64,000 nt of DNA from Pseudarthrobacter sp. NamB4 (GTDB lineage Bacteria; Actinomycetota; Actinomycetes; Actinomycetales; Micrococcaceae), in NCBI RefSeq assembly GCF_005796185.1, contig NZ_VAHM01000018.1, forward strand, positions 23,903-87,902, given 5' to 3'. The position numbers and the translations under genes are program-made. This document shows positions 1-8,485 of this stretch, one piece after another (position 1 is the first letter of the stretch; every line of letters begins with the position of its first letter). The notes beneath the pieces are model-generated. The model searched no databases. It had not been told where the DNA came from and saw only the letters and a program-made list of their open reading frames with translations.

Positions 1-2
1 AC

Positions 3-305
3 GGCGCAACCCCCGCCCGTTCCTTCCTGCGCCTGGTCCTGCCACTGTCCAAGGGCGGCCTGTCCACCATTGCCGTGTTCTCGGCGCTCCAGGCCTGGAA
101 CGGCTTTCTCTTCCCGCTGATCCTGACCCAGTCCGAGTCCACCCGGGTGGTCACGCTTGGCCTGTTCAACTTCCAGACCCAATTCGGTATCAACATCCCC
201 GGCCTCCTGGCCGCTGTGACCCTGTCCATGGTGCCCGTACTCCTCGTCTACCTCTTCGCGCGCCGCGCGCTTGTCCAGGGCCTCATGGGCGCTGGCGGAA
301 AGTAA
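3..305 (+). CDS. Carbohydrate ABC transporter permease, C-terminal part (MalG type)
   Basis: The reading frame is already open at the window edge, so only about the last 100 residues are seen. It contains the inner-membrane permease EAA loop, readable as GATPARSFLRLVLPLSKGG, which contacts the ABC ATPase. This is followed by the AWNGFLFPLILTQS segment typical of MalG-type (CUT1) permeases, two hydrophobic helices and a short basic tail. The GH3 glycosidase starts 2 bases after the stop, so the two are almost certainly cotranscribed: the permease would import an oligosaccharide that the glycosidase cleaves in the cytoplasm. The substrate cannot be read from this fragment. Confidence 0.9.
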   Translation, partial: GATPARSFLRLVLPLSKGGLSTIAVFSALQAWNGFLFPLILTQSESTRVVTLGLFNFQTQFGINIPGLLAAVTLSMVPVLLVYLFARRALVQGLMGAGGK

Positions 306-307
306 TC

Positions 308-2671
308 ATGACCGAAACCACGACCCACAGCGCCCCGTGGCGCGACACCGCGGCCACGGCCCAAGAACGTGCGCACAGCCTCATTGACGCCATGACCCTC
401 CGGGAGAAGACAGGCCAGCTCTTTGGAGTTTGGGTTGGCGCCTCCACCGAAGGCGGAGAAGTGGCGCCCCACCAGAATGAGATGAACCCTCCCGTCGACC
501 TGGATGAAATCCTGCCGAACGGCCTGGGACAGCTGACGAGGCCGTTCGGGACCGCGCCCGTCGACCCGGCGCTCGGCGCGCTGTCGCTCCAGCGGACCCA
601 GCAGCGCATCGCCGCAGCCAACCGTTTCGGTATCCCCGCTCTGGTGCATGAAGAATGCCTGGCAGGCTTTGCCACGTGGCAGGCCACCGCCTACCCCGTA
701 CCACTGGCCTGGGGCGCCACGTTCAACCCGGAACTCGTCCGCACCATGGGCGCCGCGATCGGCAAGGACATGCGCTCCGTGGGCGTGCACCAGGGCCTCG
801 CGCCCGTGCTCGACGTCGTGCGTGACGCCCGCTGGGGGCGGGTGGAGGAAACCATCGGCGAGGACCCCTACCTGATCGGCACCCTGGCCACCGCCTACAT
901 CCAGGGGCTGGAGAGCAGCGGCATCATCGCCACGCTGAAGCACTTCGTGGGCTACTCCGCCTCCAAGGCCGGCCGGAACCTGGCACCGGTGTCCGTTGGC
1001 GCCCGGGAGCAGGCCGATGTCCTGCTCCCGCCCTTCGAAATGGCCGTCCGTGAGTCCGGCGTCCGCTCGGTGATGCACGCGTACACGGACATGGATGGCG
1101 TCCCCACAGCCGCCGACGCCTCCCTGCTCACCGGTCTCCTCCGCGACACCTGGGGTTTCAGCGGCACTGTTGTGGCCGACTACTTCGGCATCGCCTTCCT
1201 GAAGAACCTCCACGGCGTCGCCGGTTCCCTCGGTGAAGCCGCAGCCGCCGCGCTGGCCGCGGGCGTCGACGTCGAACTCCCCACCGTGCACGCCTTCGGC
1301 GAGCACCTCATCGCGGAGATCGAGGCAGGGCGCCTGCCGGAAAGCATGGTGGACCGCGCGCTGCACCGGGTGCTGGTGCAGAAGATCGAACTGGGCCTGC
1401 TGGACGAGGGCTGGTCGGCGGTTCCGCCTGCCCTGGAGAGCGCCAACACGCAGGACAGTGCGCGCCTGGAAGGCAGCATCACGCTCGATACCGTGACCAA
1501 CCGGAAACTGGCAGCCCGGATCGCCGAGGAATCGATCATCCTGGCCAGCAACAACGGCATCCTGCCGCTGCAGAACCCGGCCCGTATCGCCGTCGTTGGG
1601 CCCAACGCGGACAACACCCAGGCCTTCCTGGGCTGCTACTCCTTCCCCGCGCACGTGGGCGGACAGCACCCGGACGTTCCGGTCGGCATCGAGCTGCCCA
1701 CCGTAGCTGAAGCCCTTCGGGCCGAGTTCCCGGGCAGCGCCATCTCCGTCACCGCCGGCTGCTCGGTGGACGGCACCTCGACGGAGGGATTTGGCGACGC
1801 CGTTGCTGCCGCCGGCGAAGCGGACGTCGTGGTCGCCGTCCTGGGCGACCGGGCAGGACTCTTCGGAAGGGGAACCAGCGGCGAAGGCTGCGACGTGGAA
1901 TCCCTGGTGCTTCCCGGCGTCCAGCAGCAACTGCTGGACCGGCTGATCCAGACCGGCAAGCCCGTGGTGCTGGTGCTCCTTACCGGCCGCCCGTACGCTG
2001 TGGGCTCCGCCGCCGAAGAAGCCGCCGCAATCGTCCAGGCATTCTTCCCCGGCGAGGAGGGCGGTCCTGCCGTAACCAAGGTCCTCAGCGGCCGCGTGAA
2101 CCCCAGCGGCCGGCTGCCTGTCAGCATCCCTGCCCGGCCGGGCGCGCAGCCCTCCACCTACCTGGCCTCCCGGCTGGCCAAGGCCAGCAGCGTCTCCAAC
2201 ATCGATCCAGCCGCTGCCTACCCGTTCGGTCACGGCCTTAGCTACACCACTTTCGAGTGGAGCGGGCTGTCAGTGGACGGACCCGCAGCCATCCCCACGG
2301 ACGGCGAAGCAAAGGCCAGCATCGCCGTCACCAACACCGGTGACCGGGCAGGAACGGAACTGGTCCAGCTGTACCTCCACGATCCCGTGGCGTCGGTTGT
2401 CCGGCCCGAGCAGCGGCTCGTCGGATATGCCCGCGTTCCCCTCGAGCCGGGTGAATCCGCCCGCGTTGCCTTCACGGTACCGGCCGACGTCGCATCCTTC
2501 ACGGGACGGGACGGCCGCCGGATCGTCGAACCAGGCGACCTCGAACTCGGCTTCGGCGCCTCCAGCGGAGACATCCGCCTGAAGGCGACGGTCGCCCTCA
2601 CTGGAGAAACCCGAGTGGTGGACCACAGCCGCAGGCTGCACTGCGGCGTCGAGGTAACACCCGGTACCTGA
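308..2671 (+). CDS. Glycoside hydrolase family 3 beta-glycosidase (beta-glucosidase/xylosidase)
   Basis: A 787-residue retaining exo-glycosidase. The N-terminal TIM-barrel domain carries the conserved KHFVGY motif and, at about residues 285-295, TVVADYFGI, in which Asp291 should be the catalytic nucleophile. The second alpha/beta domain (about 385-640) contains the TSGEGCD segment, which in this family supplies the acid/base region. The last 130 residues form the fibronectin-III-like domain usual for GH3. There is no signal peptide, so the enzyme is cytoplasmic. That fits an ABC permease 2 bases upstream delivering oligosaccharides. The sequence does not discriminate glucosidase from xylosidase specificity; the plant cell-wall sugar context is inference. 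Confidence 0.93.
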   Translation: MTETTTHSAPWRDTAATAQERAHSLIDAMTLREKTGQLFGVWVGASTEGGEVAPHQNEMNPPVDLDEILPNGLGQLTRPFGTAPVDPALGALSLQRTQQRIAAANRFGIPALVHEECLAGFATWQATAYPVPLAWGATFNPELVRTMGAAIGKDMRSVGVHQGLAPVLDVVRDARWGRVEETIGEDPYLIGTLATAYIQGLESSGIIATLKHFVGYSASKAGRNLAPVSVGAREQADVLLPPFEMAVRESGVRSVMHAYTDMDGVPTAADASLLTGLLRDTWGFSGTVVADYFGIAFLKNLHGVAGSLGEAAAAALAAGVDVELPTVHAFGEHLIAEIEAGRLPESMVDRALHRVLVQKIELGLLDEGWSAVPPALESANTQDSARLEGSITLDTVTNRKLAARIAEESIILASNNGILPLQNPARIAVVGPNADNTQAFLGCYSFPAHVGGQHPDVPVGIELPTVAEALRAEFPGSAISVTAGCSVDGTSTEGFGDAVAAAGEADVVVAVLGDRAGLFGRGTSGEGCDVESLVLPGVQQQLLDRLIQTGKPVVLVLLTGRPYAVGSAAEEAAAIVQAFFPGEEGGPAVTKVLSGRVNPSGRLPVSIPARPGAQPSTYLASRLAKASSVSNIDPAAAYPFGHGLSYTTFEWSGLSVDGPAAIPTDGEAKASIAVTNTGDRAGTELVQLYLHDPVASVVRPEQRLVGYARVPLEPGESARVAFTVPADVASFTGRDGRRIVEPGDLELGFGASSGDIRLKATVALTGETRVVDHSRRLHCGVEVTPGT

Positions 2672-2681
2672 ACCTGACATC

Positions 2682-2714
2682 CCGGCCGGGGCGCCCTTCC
2701 GGCGCCCCGGCCGG
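2682..2714 (+). terminator. Rho-independent-type terminator after GH3 gene
   Basis: A perfect 14-bp GC-only stem (arms 2682-2695 and 2701-2714) with a 5-base loop lies 11 bases after the GH3 stop codon. Only a weak pyrimidine-rich tail follows, as is common in high-GC actinobacteria. It should end the sugar-uptake transcript. Confidence 0.8.
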
Positions 2715-2772
2715 CCGCCCTCCACTTTCTATTGCGCAGCCCCCAGCAGATCCACGAGCGAAAGGACACCAG

Positions 2773-3000
2773 ATGGACAGCGCCCCGCATCGCCTGACCG
2801 TTTCTGCAACGACCCGCTCAGAGGCGGATGAGAAGCTCAATGCCTCGGTCCGGCAGCTCCGCGCCCTCGCCATGGAAAACCCCACCAGGGGTATTCTCGT
2901 GACAAAGTGGGGTGCCGGGCATTTCACGGTCGAACTCAGCGACCAGGTGCCCTATGGGCAGACATGGGAATCCGTAAAACACGTGGACTCCGCCAGTTGA
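2773..3000 (+). CDS. Small hypothetical protein, 75 aa
   Basis: ATG start preceded by GAAAGGA about 8 bases upstream. The 75-residue product is soluble, with no membrane segment and no cysteine. The middle is a predicted alpha-helical stretch (about residues 17-37, rich in Glu/Leu/Ala). The second half looks like beta strands (GILVTKWGAGHFTVELSD). I do not recognise a family. It stands alone between the GH3 terminator and the efflux pump. Codon use and a clear ribosome-binding site support a real gene. Confidence 0.6.
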   Translation: MDSAPHRLTVSATTRSEADEKLNASVRQLRALAMENPTRGILVTKWGAGHFTVELSDQVPYGQTWESVKHVDSAS

Positions 3001-3062
3001 ACCGCTCAAGCCACGCGGCGGACCCCCACCATCAGTGCTTCCATACGAGTTAGGTTTGCCGC

Positions 3063-4337
3063 GTGACGGACACTCATCAATCCCCGACTGCCGGCCCCCA
3101 GGCGCCCCGCTCCATCAAGTACGTCCTGATGCTTGGCGCCCTTGCCGCGCTTCCCGCGGTCACGACGGACATGTACCTGCCCTCGCTGCCGGCGGTGGTG
3201 GCGGATCTTGAAACCACGCAGGCGGCTGCCCAGCTGACGCTGTCCGGAACCCTCCTTGGCGCCGGGATAGGCCAACTGGTCATCGGCCCGTTCTCGGACC
3301 GCTTCGGACGGCGGCTGCCGCTGGTCATCGGCATCTCACTGCACGTGGTGATCTCGCTGCTGTGCTCCATTACGCCCAACATCGAGACCCTCACCGGGCT
3401 GCGTGTCCTGCAGGGCTTCTTCAACGCTGCGGCCGCCGTGGTGGCCATCGCCGTCATCCGCGACCGTTTCGCCGGCGCGGCCGCGGCCCGCCTGCTGTCC
3501 CGCCTGATGCTGGTGATCGGCGTCGCTCCCCTTTTCGCCCCGACCGTGGGCCAAGCCGTGGCCGGACTCTGGCAGTGGCGCGCCGTCTTCTACGTACTGG
3601 CACTCATCGGGGTCGTCCTGGTAGCCATCGTATGGAAGTTCATGCCTGAAACGCTGCCTGCGGACAGGCGCAGCCCCGGCCGCCCGCGGCACGTCGCCGG
3701 CGCCTACTGGTCTCTCATGCGGGACAAGCACTTCATGGCGCTGGCCGTCATACCGGGCCTGGGGCTCGCCCTGATTATGAGCTACGTGGTGGGCTCCCCC
3801 TTCGTCTTCCAGGATGAGTACGGCTTTACCGAGCAGCAGTTCGCCCTCGCCTTCGCGCTGAACGGCGCAGCGCTGGTCCTTTCGGCGCAGCTCAATGCCG
3901 CCCTGGTCCGGAAGTTCCCTCCCGTGCGCCTCCTGCGGACCGCCGTCCTTGTCCAGTTGGCCGTTTCCGTGCTTCTGCTGGCGGTGGTGGCCACGGGTGC
4001 CGGCGGCGCCCTGGGCCTGATGGCAGGGCTGTGGCTCGTGCTGGGTGCGCAGGGAATGATTCCAGCCAACGCCTCCGTGCTGGCCCTGCACAACTACGGG
4101 CACATGGCCGGGACCGCGGCAGCCGTCATTGGTGCCCTGCAGTCCGGCGTGGCCGGTTTGGTGAGCCCCCTGGTAGGACTGCTGGGCGGAAACGCGCTGT
4201 CCATGGTGGGCGTCATGATCGGCAGCTGCGTCCTCACGGTGATGGTGCTGGCAATCGGAACGCCGGCCTACCGCAGGGGCGGCTGGCCGGAGCACGGAAA
4301 CCGCAGCGATGACGAGCGGGTGGCTGCCGAGGACTAA
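3063..4337 (+). CDS. Bcr/CflA-family drug efflux MFS transporter
   Basis: A 424-residue, 12-helix major facilitator protein. The first helix ends in TTDMYLPSLP, the signature of the Bcr/CflA (DHA1) group, where the acidic residue is needed for drug/H+ antiport. The loop between helices 2 and 3 has FSDRFGRRLP (MFS motif A), and helix 4 has RVLQGFF. The GTG at 3063 is the first start of the frame that keeps the full N-terminus. The basic C-terminal tail is cytoplasmic. It runs convergently into cls with only 16 bases between the stops. The exported compound is unknown (bicyclomycin, sulfonamide or chloramphenicol in known members). Confidence 0.9.
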   Translation: MTDTHQSPTAGPQAPRSIKYVLMLGALAALPAVTTDMYLPSLPAVVADLETTQAAAQLTLSGTLLGAGIGQLVIGPFSDRFGRRLPLVIGISLHVVISLLCSITPNIETLTGLRVLQGFFNAAAAVVAIAVIRDRFAGAAAARLLSRLMLVIGVAPLFAPTVGQAVAGLWQWRAVFYVLALIGVVLVAIVWKFMPETLPADRRSPGRPRHVAGAYWSLMRDKHFMALAVIPGLGLALIMSYVVGSPFVFQDEYGFTEQQFALAFALNGAALVLSAQLNAALVRKFPPVRLLRTAVLVQLAVSVLLLAVVATGAGGALGLMAGLWLVLGAQGMIPANASVLALHNYGHMAGTAAAVIGALQSGVAGLVSPLVGLLGGNALSMVGVMIGSCVLTVMVLAIGTPAYRRGGWPEHGNRSDDERVAAED

Positions 4338-4353
4338 GTCCCGCGGCTGGGAG

Positions 4354-5829
4354 CTACTGCACCGTTGCCGTCAGCCTTGCCACGTTGTCCACGTAGCGCG
4401 CCGCAAACGGGCGCTTGCGCCAGACGGGAAGTTTGAGCTCGTGCGAGATGTCCCGGTACGTGTCCTCCACGGCTCGCATCTTGGTGACGATGTCCTCGCC
4501 CAGCAGCATCACGGACACCTCCAGGTTCAGCGAGAAGGAACGCATGTCCATGTTGCTGGAGCCCAGGACCGCCACCTCGTCGTCGATTGTGAAGTGTTTG
4601 GCGTGGAGCACGAACGGGGCCTTGTAGAGGTAGATCCTGACACCGGCCTCCAGCAGGGCCTCGTAATAGGACTGCTGCGCGTGGTGGACCAGGAACTGGT
4701 CGCCCTTCTCGGACACGAACAGCTCCACCTCCACGCCGCGCTGGGCAGCAGTGGTGATCGCGTAAAGCAGGGAATCGTCCGGCACGAAGTACGGGCTGCA
4801 GATCGAGATCCGGTGCTGGGCCGAATAGATGAGGGTGTTGAAAAGCCGCAGGTTGTTTTCGGTGATGAACCCCGGTCCGCTGGGAACCACCTGCGCGGTG
4901 ACGTCCCCCGGCTCGGGATTCGCCGGGAGCTGCAACTGGTGCTCCAGCGACTCGTCAGTCTCGCTGAGCCAGTCCGTGGCGAAAACGACGTTCAGCGTGG
5001 TGACGACCGGCCCGCGCAGGCAGGCCATCAGCTCCACCCACTCCCGCCCCGCCTTACGGTGGCGGGGATTGTTGTAGGAGGGCTCAATCAGGTTCTGCGA
5101 CCCGGTGAAGGCGATTTCGCCGTCGATCACCATGATCTTGCGGTGGTTCCGCAGGTCGGGCCGGCGCCACTGGCCGCGGATGGGCAGGAGTGGAAGCATG
5201 CGCTTCCACTGGATCTTGCCCGCCCGGAGCCGTTTCAGGAGCTTCCGGTAGCCCTGGACGCGGAGGGTGCCGATGTGGTCGAACAGCACACGCACTTCCA
5301 CGCCGCGCTCGGCCGCTTCCTCCAGGGCGGTGAGAAGCTCATCGGTGATGTGGTCCGTGCTCATGATGTAGAACTCGGCGTTGACGAATTTCTTGGCCCT
5401 CCGCACCGCCTTGGTCATGTCCAGGATCGAATCCGGGTATCCCGGGATCAGGTCCACGGAGTTTCCGTCCACCATGGGCAGGGACCCGAGCCGCCGGTTC
5501 AGTTCCCCCGCTGACTTCACCCATTCAGGGCCGGGGTAGTCGCTTTCGACGTCGGCAAGCGAAGATAACCCGGCCCGCACCCTGTCGTTGACCAGCTGCT
5601 GCTGCTGCCGCCGGCGGCTGGACAGCCTGAAGTTGCCAAACAGCAGGAACAGGATGATCCCCAGGAACGGGACAAAGAAGATGCCCAGCAGCCATGCCAT
5701 GGCCGTAGTGGGCCGCCGGTTTCCGGGGATGATCCCCACAGCCAGCACCCTGATGACCAGGTCGGCTACGCCCAGCAGCACCACAACCCACATCGGCGCG
5801 GTACCGGCAAGCGAAAATGGCCATAACAC
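4354..5829 (-). CDS. cls: Cardiolipin synthase
   Basis: A 491-residue phospholipase-D superfamily enzyme that joins two phosphatidylglycerol molecules into cardiolipin at the membrane. Two N-terminal transmembrane helices (about residues 10-60) are followed by the two HKD motifs: HRKIMVIDGEIAFTGSQN in the first half and HAKHFTIDDEVAVLGSSN near residue 400. Both are complete with His, Lys, Asp and the downstream GSxN, so the enzyme should be active. Length matches ClsA-type synthases. It is a single gene, divergent from pabC and convergent with the efflux pump. Confidence 0.94.
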   Translation of the reverse strand: MLWPFSLAGTAPMWVVVLLGVADLVIRVLAVGIIPGNRRPTTAMAWLLGIFFVPFLGIILFLLFGNFRLSSRRRQQQQLVNDRVRAGLSSLADVESDYPGPEWVKSAGELNRRLGSLPMVDGNSVDLIPGYPDSILDMTKAVRRAKKFVNAEFYIMSTDHITDELLTALEEAAERGVEVRVLFDHIGTLRVQGYRKLLKRLRAGKIQWKRMLPLLPIRGQWRRPDLRNHRKIMVIDGEIAFTGSQNLIEPSYNNPRHRKAGREWVELMACLRGPVVTTLNVVFATDWLSETDESLEHQLQLPANPEPGDVTAQVVPSGPGFITENNLRLFNTLIYSAQHRISICSPYFVPDDSLLYAITTAAQRGVEVELFVSEKGDQFLVHHAQQSYYEALLEAGVRIYLYKAPFVLHAKHFTIDDEVAVLGSSNMDMRSFSLNLEVSVMLLGEDIVTKMRAVEDTYRDISHELKLPVWRKRPFAARYVDNVARLTATVQ

Positions 5830-5924
5830 GAAAAATAACCCCCGGAGGACGGGCTCCCGGCGGACTGTTCCGGCCGGGGCACTCTGCCCAGCTTATCCGT
5901 GGCACGCCGCACTAAGCTGGAGCC

Positions 5925-6854
5925 ATGACCTCTCCAGCTCCCGTGGTTCTCGTTTTCCTCGACCCCGCCTTCCCTGACGGCCGGCTCGCCGATGCCTCCA
6001 AACCCCAGCTCCTGGTGACAGATCAGGGCGCCACCCGGGGGGATGGCATCTTTGAAACCATGCTGGCTGTGGCCGGGACAGTGCGGAAGATCCAGGCGCA
6101 CCTGAGCCGCCTTGCCGGGTCTGCAACGGCACTCGACCTGGTGATTCCAAGCGAGGAAGAGTGGCGCCGTGCCATTGCAGCGGCCCTCGCCGAGCACCGG
6201 CTGCAGCATCCGTCCGCAGACGCTGCAGGGGATGAACTCGTGGTCAAGCTGGTGGTGACCCGTGGCGTGGAGGGCGCGGCGTCGCCTACCGCCTGGGTGC
6301 AGGTGTCGCCTGCGGGGGCAGCCGCGCGGCGCCAGCGGGAGACGGGCATCGACGTGATATTCCTGGACCGCGGCTATGACAGCAGCGCCGCCGAGCGCGC
6401 CCCCTGGCTGCTGCTGGGCGCCAAGACCCTCTCCTATGCGGTGAACATGGCCGCGCTTCGCCACGCCCACAAGCAGGGAGCTGACGACGTCATTTTCATC
6501 TCCTCTGACGGGCGTGTGCTAGAAGGACCTACGTCCACCGTGCTGTTGGCCCACGTTGAAACGTCCGACGACGGGACGTCCGTTAAGCGCCTTGTCACAC
6601 CGCAGCTGGACAGCGGCATCCTGCCGGGAACCTCGCAGGGCGCATTGTTCACCGCGGCGAAGGCCGCGGGCTGGGAACTCGGTTACGGCCCGCTGGAGCC
6701 GCAGGACCTGCTGGACGCAGACGCCGTCTGGCTGATCTCGAGCGTCCGCCTGCTGGCCCCGGTCAACCGCATTGACGGCCAGGAGATTGGTACGCCCTCA
6801 GTGCAGAAGGAACTGACCGCCGAACTGAACGAACTGTTTGCCGGCATCCGGTAA
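5925..6854 (+). CDS. pabC: Aminodeoxychorismate lyase (class IV PLP enzyme)
   Basis: 309 residues, fold-type IV aminotransferase family. The PLP lysine is Lys167 in LLLGAKTLSYAVNM. The motif GRVLEGPTSTVLL near residue 200 is the loop that holds the cofactor phosphate and substrate carboxylate. The N-terminal VTDQGATRGDGIFETM block is typical of PabC, which converts 4-amino-4-deoxychorismate to p-aminobenzoate and pyruvate for folate synthesis. Branched-chain or D-amino acid aminotransferases share the fold, so the assignment rests on the length and these motifs. No folate gene is adjacent. The start is the only ATG near the divergent cls promoter region. Confidence 0.82.
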   Translation: MTSPAPVVLVFLDPAFPDGRLADASKPQLLVTDQGATRGDGIFETMLAVAGTVRKIQAHLSRLAGSATALDLVIPSEEEWRRAIAAALAEHRLQHPSADAAGDELVVKLVVTRGVEGAASPTAWVQVSPAGAAARRQRETGIDVIFLDRGYDSSAAERAPWLLLGAKTLSYAVNMAALRHAHKQGADDVIFISSDGRVLEGPTSTVLLAHVETSDDGTSVKRLVTPQLDSGILPGTSQGALFTAAKAAGWELGYGPLEPQDLLDADAVWLISSVRLLAPVNRIDGQEIGTPSVQKELTAELNELFAGIR

Positions 6855-6928
6855 ACGCCGTGGACGCCCGCGCGGTTTGTGGCCCGCAAGCCGGCCCACC
6901 GTCATCGGCCAGGAGTTCCCAGCATTCG

Positions 6929-7407
6929 TCAGAGGTCAGGTTGCCATTCGGCTGCGTCTGCGGATCCATGAACCACGCTTAGGGGCACTGGCCCGGGCGG
7001 CCTGGTCCCCATCGAAAGCTGGGCTTCGAGTCCGGACAGCAGGATGGTCAGCCCCTGGTCCAGTTCTGCGGCCCCGTCGTATTTCGCGAGCGCCGGGGCC
7101 AGCGCCCGGAGCCGTGGGAACTCCTTCGCGGGAAGCCGGTGCAGCCCCAACCGCAGCAGTACTTCGTTCTCCTCCGGGTCAACCACGAATTCCTGCAGTT
7201 CGTTGAGGATGTGGCCGTAGAGGAAGCCGTAGTAGGCCCGGTAGACGTGGAGCGCCCCATCCGGGCTGAAGCCTGCCTTGATGAGGAGGGTGAGGATCTG
7301 CTCGAGAGGCCTCAGGGTGCCCAGTGGCCGCAAACCCAGGGGGATATCCCTGCTCAGCCGGGGCTTTCTGGCAGCCCCCGCTGTGGCGGGCAATTTTTGG
7401 GGGCCAT
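6929..7407 (-). pseudogene. TetR-family regulator remnant lacking the helix-turn-helix domain
   Basis: About 150 residues can be read from a TTG at 7393. They match the ligand-binding C-terminal domain of TetR regulators (LEQILTLLIKAGFSPDGAL, then ALHVYRAYYGFLYGHILNE). The usual beginning RKPRLSRD is present, but the roughly 50-residue helix-turn-helix that should follow is missing: RLSRD runs straight into PLGLRPLGTLRPLEQ. The natural ATG at 7407 (MAPKN...) is out of frame with the rest and stops after 17 codons. An internal deletion plus a frameshift therefore make DNA binding impossible. A palindrome at 7490-7502 upstream may be its former operator. Confidence 0.7.
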
Positions 7408-7489
7408 GGTTTCCGTCCTGGGGCGTTGCGTCGGCGAGGCAGCGACTATAAGTCCATACGCTTGCCGGATCTGCAGTCTACGGGTAAAG

Positions 7490-7502
7490 TCTACAGTGTA
7501 GA
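7490..7502. promoter_or_regulatory. Palindromic operator-like site TCTACAGTGTAGA
   Basis: Perfect inverted repeat TCTACA-G-TGTAGA. An extra half-site AGTCTAC lies 13 bases upstream (7475-7481), giving a direct repeat of AGTCTAC. The site is about 85 bases upstream of the TetR remnant and 135 bases upstream of the small gene at 7637. Spacing and symmetry suit a TetR dimer, but the local TetR has lost its DNA-binding domain. Confidence 0.5.
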
Positions 7503-7636
7503 TGCGGAAGTGAGACCGCCGTTAGTCCCCCGATCTGAGGGGCTCTTATAACACTCCATTGCCCCGTGCAGGGCATTTGAGCTTGGCTGCTGTAGCCGAA
7601 CGGCGGCACCACCGCACCTAGCGAAGGGAAGCCCTC

Positions 7637-7891
7637 ATGGCGAATTCGCAGTTTGACCTCTTTCTCCAGGAAGCCACCTACACTGACCCGGCCTCGGAAT
7701 GCAGCCTTGACCGGGACCGTCTTTACGGCCTGTACACCAGCTGGTGCTTCATCAACCAGCACCAGCCGGGCCGTGAGTCCGTGTTCTGGTCCGCCATGAA
7801 TCAGCGGGTCACGCCTGGGCACAATGGCCTGCGCATGAAGGGCCCGGCTGCTGCCGACTACATCCTGGCCAGCTACCCGGGGCTCGTGTAG
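7637..7891 (+). CDS. Small conserved-looking protein with YxxWC motif, 84 aa
   Basis: 84 residues, ATG preceded by GAAGGGAAG. Residues 29-52 (YGLYTSWCFINQHQPG, then FWSAMNQR) resemble the winged-helix tail of D5/P4-type primases, with the pattern YxxWCxxNxxxPxxxxxFxxxL. The end (GLRMKGPAAADYILAS) looks like a final strand and helix. I infer a small DNA-binding or nucleic-acid-associated protein and do not assign a function. It sits between two gene remnants. The upstream 130 bases hold a possible TATAAC promoter box and a short TGCCC/GGGCA hairpin. Confidence 0.6.
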   Translation: MANSQFDLFLQEATYTDPASECSLDRDRLYGLYTSWCFINQHQPGRESVFWSAMNQRVTPGHNGLRMKGPAAADYILASYPGLV

Positions 7892-7974
7892 GGAAACTGG
7901 TGAAATGATCGGCGTGGGCCGCTGCCTTCCAAGCATGCGGCCCACGCTTTTCCATTGACCGCACAACAACAGCG

Positions 7975-8232
7975 TCAGGTGGGAATGATCCGGAAAAGGA
8001 ACCTGGTCCGCACCATGGCCCAGAGGAGTCCGAGCACGAGCGCGTAGCCGAGTGTGTTGATGAGAAGGTCCCCCTGCTGCAGTACCGGGATACTCGCGAC
8101 CACGGCGATCAGCACCACGTGCATGATGAACACATGGAGGGTGGCGCGGCCCAGGGGGATCAGGAGCCAGCCCACGGCCCGCTGAACCGGTTTCCGGTAA
8201 GCAGTGAGGAAGGCGTAGGCGGCCACCGCCAC
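7975..8232 (-). pseudogene. C-terminal fragment of an OpgC/acyltransferase-3 membrane protein
   Basis: 85 residues from a GTG, three hydrophobic helices. The segment GRATLHVFIMHVVLIAVVAS is characteristic of the last helices of OpgC-type and acyltransferase-3 membrane proteins, which are normally 350-400 residues long. The frame stays open upstream to about 8298 but encodes nothing membrane-like there. The rest of the gene is therefore absent, not merely misannotated. It is a truncated remnant next to the SAM-IV riboswitch. Confidence 0.6.
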
Positions 8233-8354
8233 CTGAGGTGATGCGCCGTCGTCCGTTCCTTGGGCAAGGCGCGGGCCAAGGCAGCTTTTGCGTTCAGTTA
8301 CGCAACATGACGACGGCGGCGGTGCGGCGTCCGGCGCCAGGTGTTACTTTTTGG

Positions 8355-8470
8355 GGGAGTAATGAGTACCGGCGCCAAGCCCTGACTGGCCGGTCGGCAA
8401 CCCTCCTTCCACGGCGGGGTGCCTCAGGTGAGTACTCGGCACATCGACCCATTCGAGCTGCAAGCGTGAG
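8355..8470 (+). promoter_or_regulatory. SAM-IV riboswitch
   Basis: The sequence follows the actinobacterial SAM-IV pattern in order. An outer stem GAGTA (8357-8361) pairs with TACTC (8433-8437). AATGAGT follows the 5' strand, then come the core GGTCGGCAACCCTCC (8391-8405) and GGCGGGGTGCCTCAGGTGA, and a 3' pseudoknot region ending GCAAGCG. It lies just upstream of the ribosome-binding site AGAAGGAG of the DUF1737-rhodanese-metZ operon. In known members S-adenosylmethionine binding lowers expression of methionine/sulfur genes, consistent with metZ here. Recognition is from memory of the consensus; boundaries are approximate. Confidence 0.85.
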
Positions 8471-8485
8471 AGAAGGAGATCCGTC

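Noticed and set aside
248..2233. A 661-codon minus-strand frame opposite GH3
   Set aside because: Shadow of the GH3 gene, which has clear family motifs; the antisense product has no recognisable feature.
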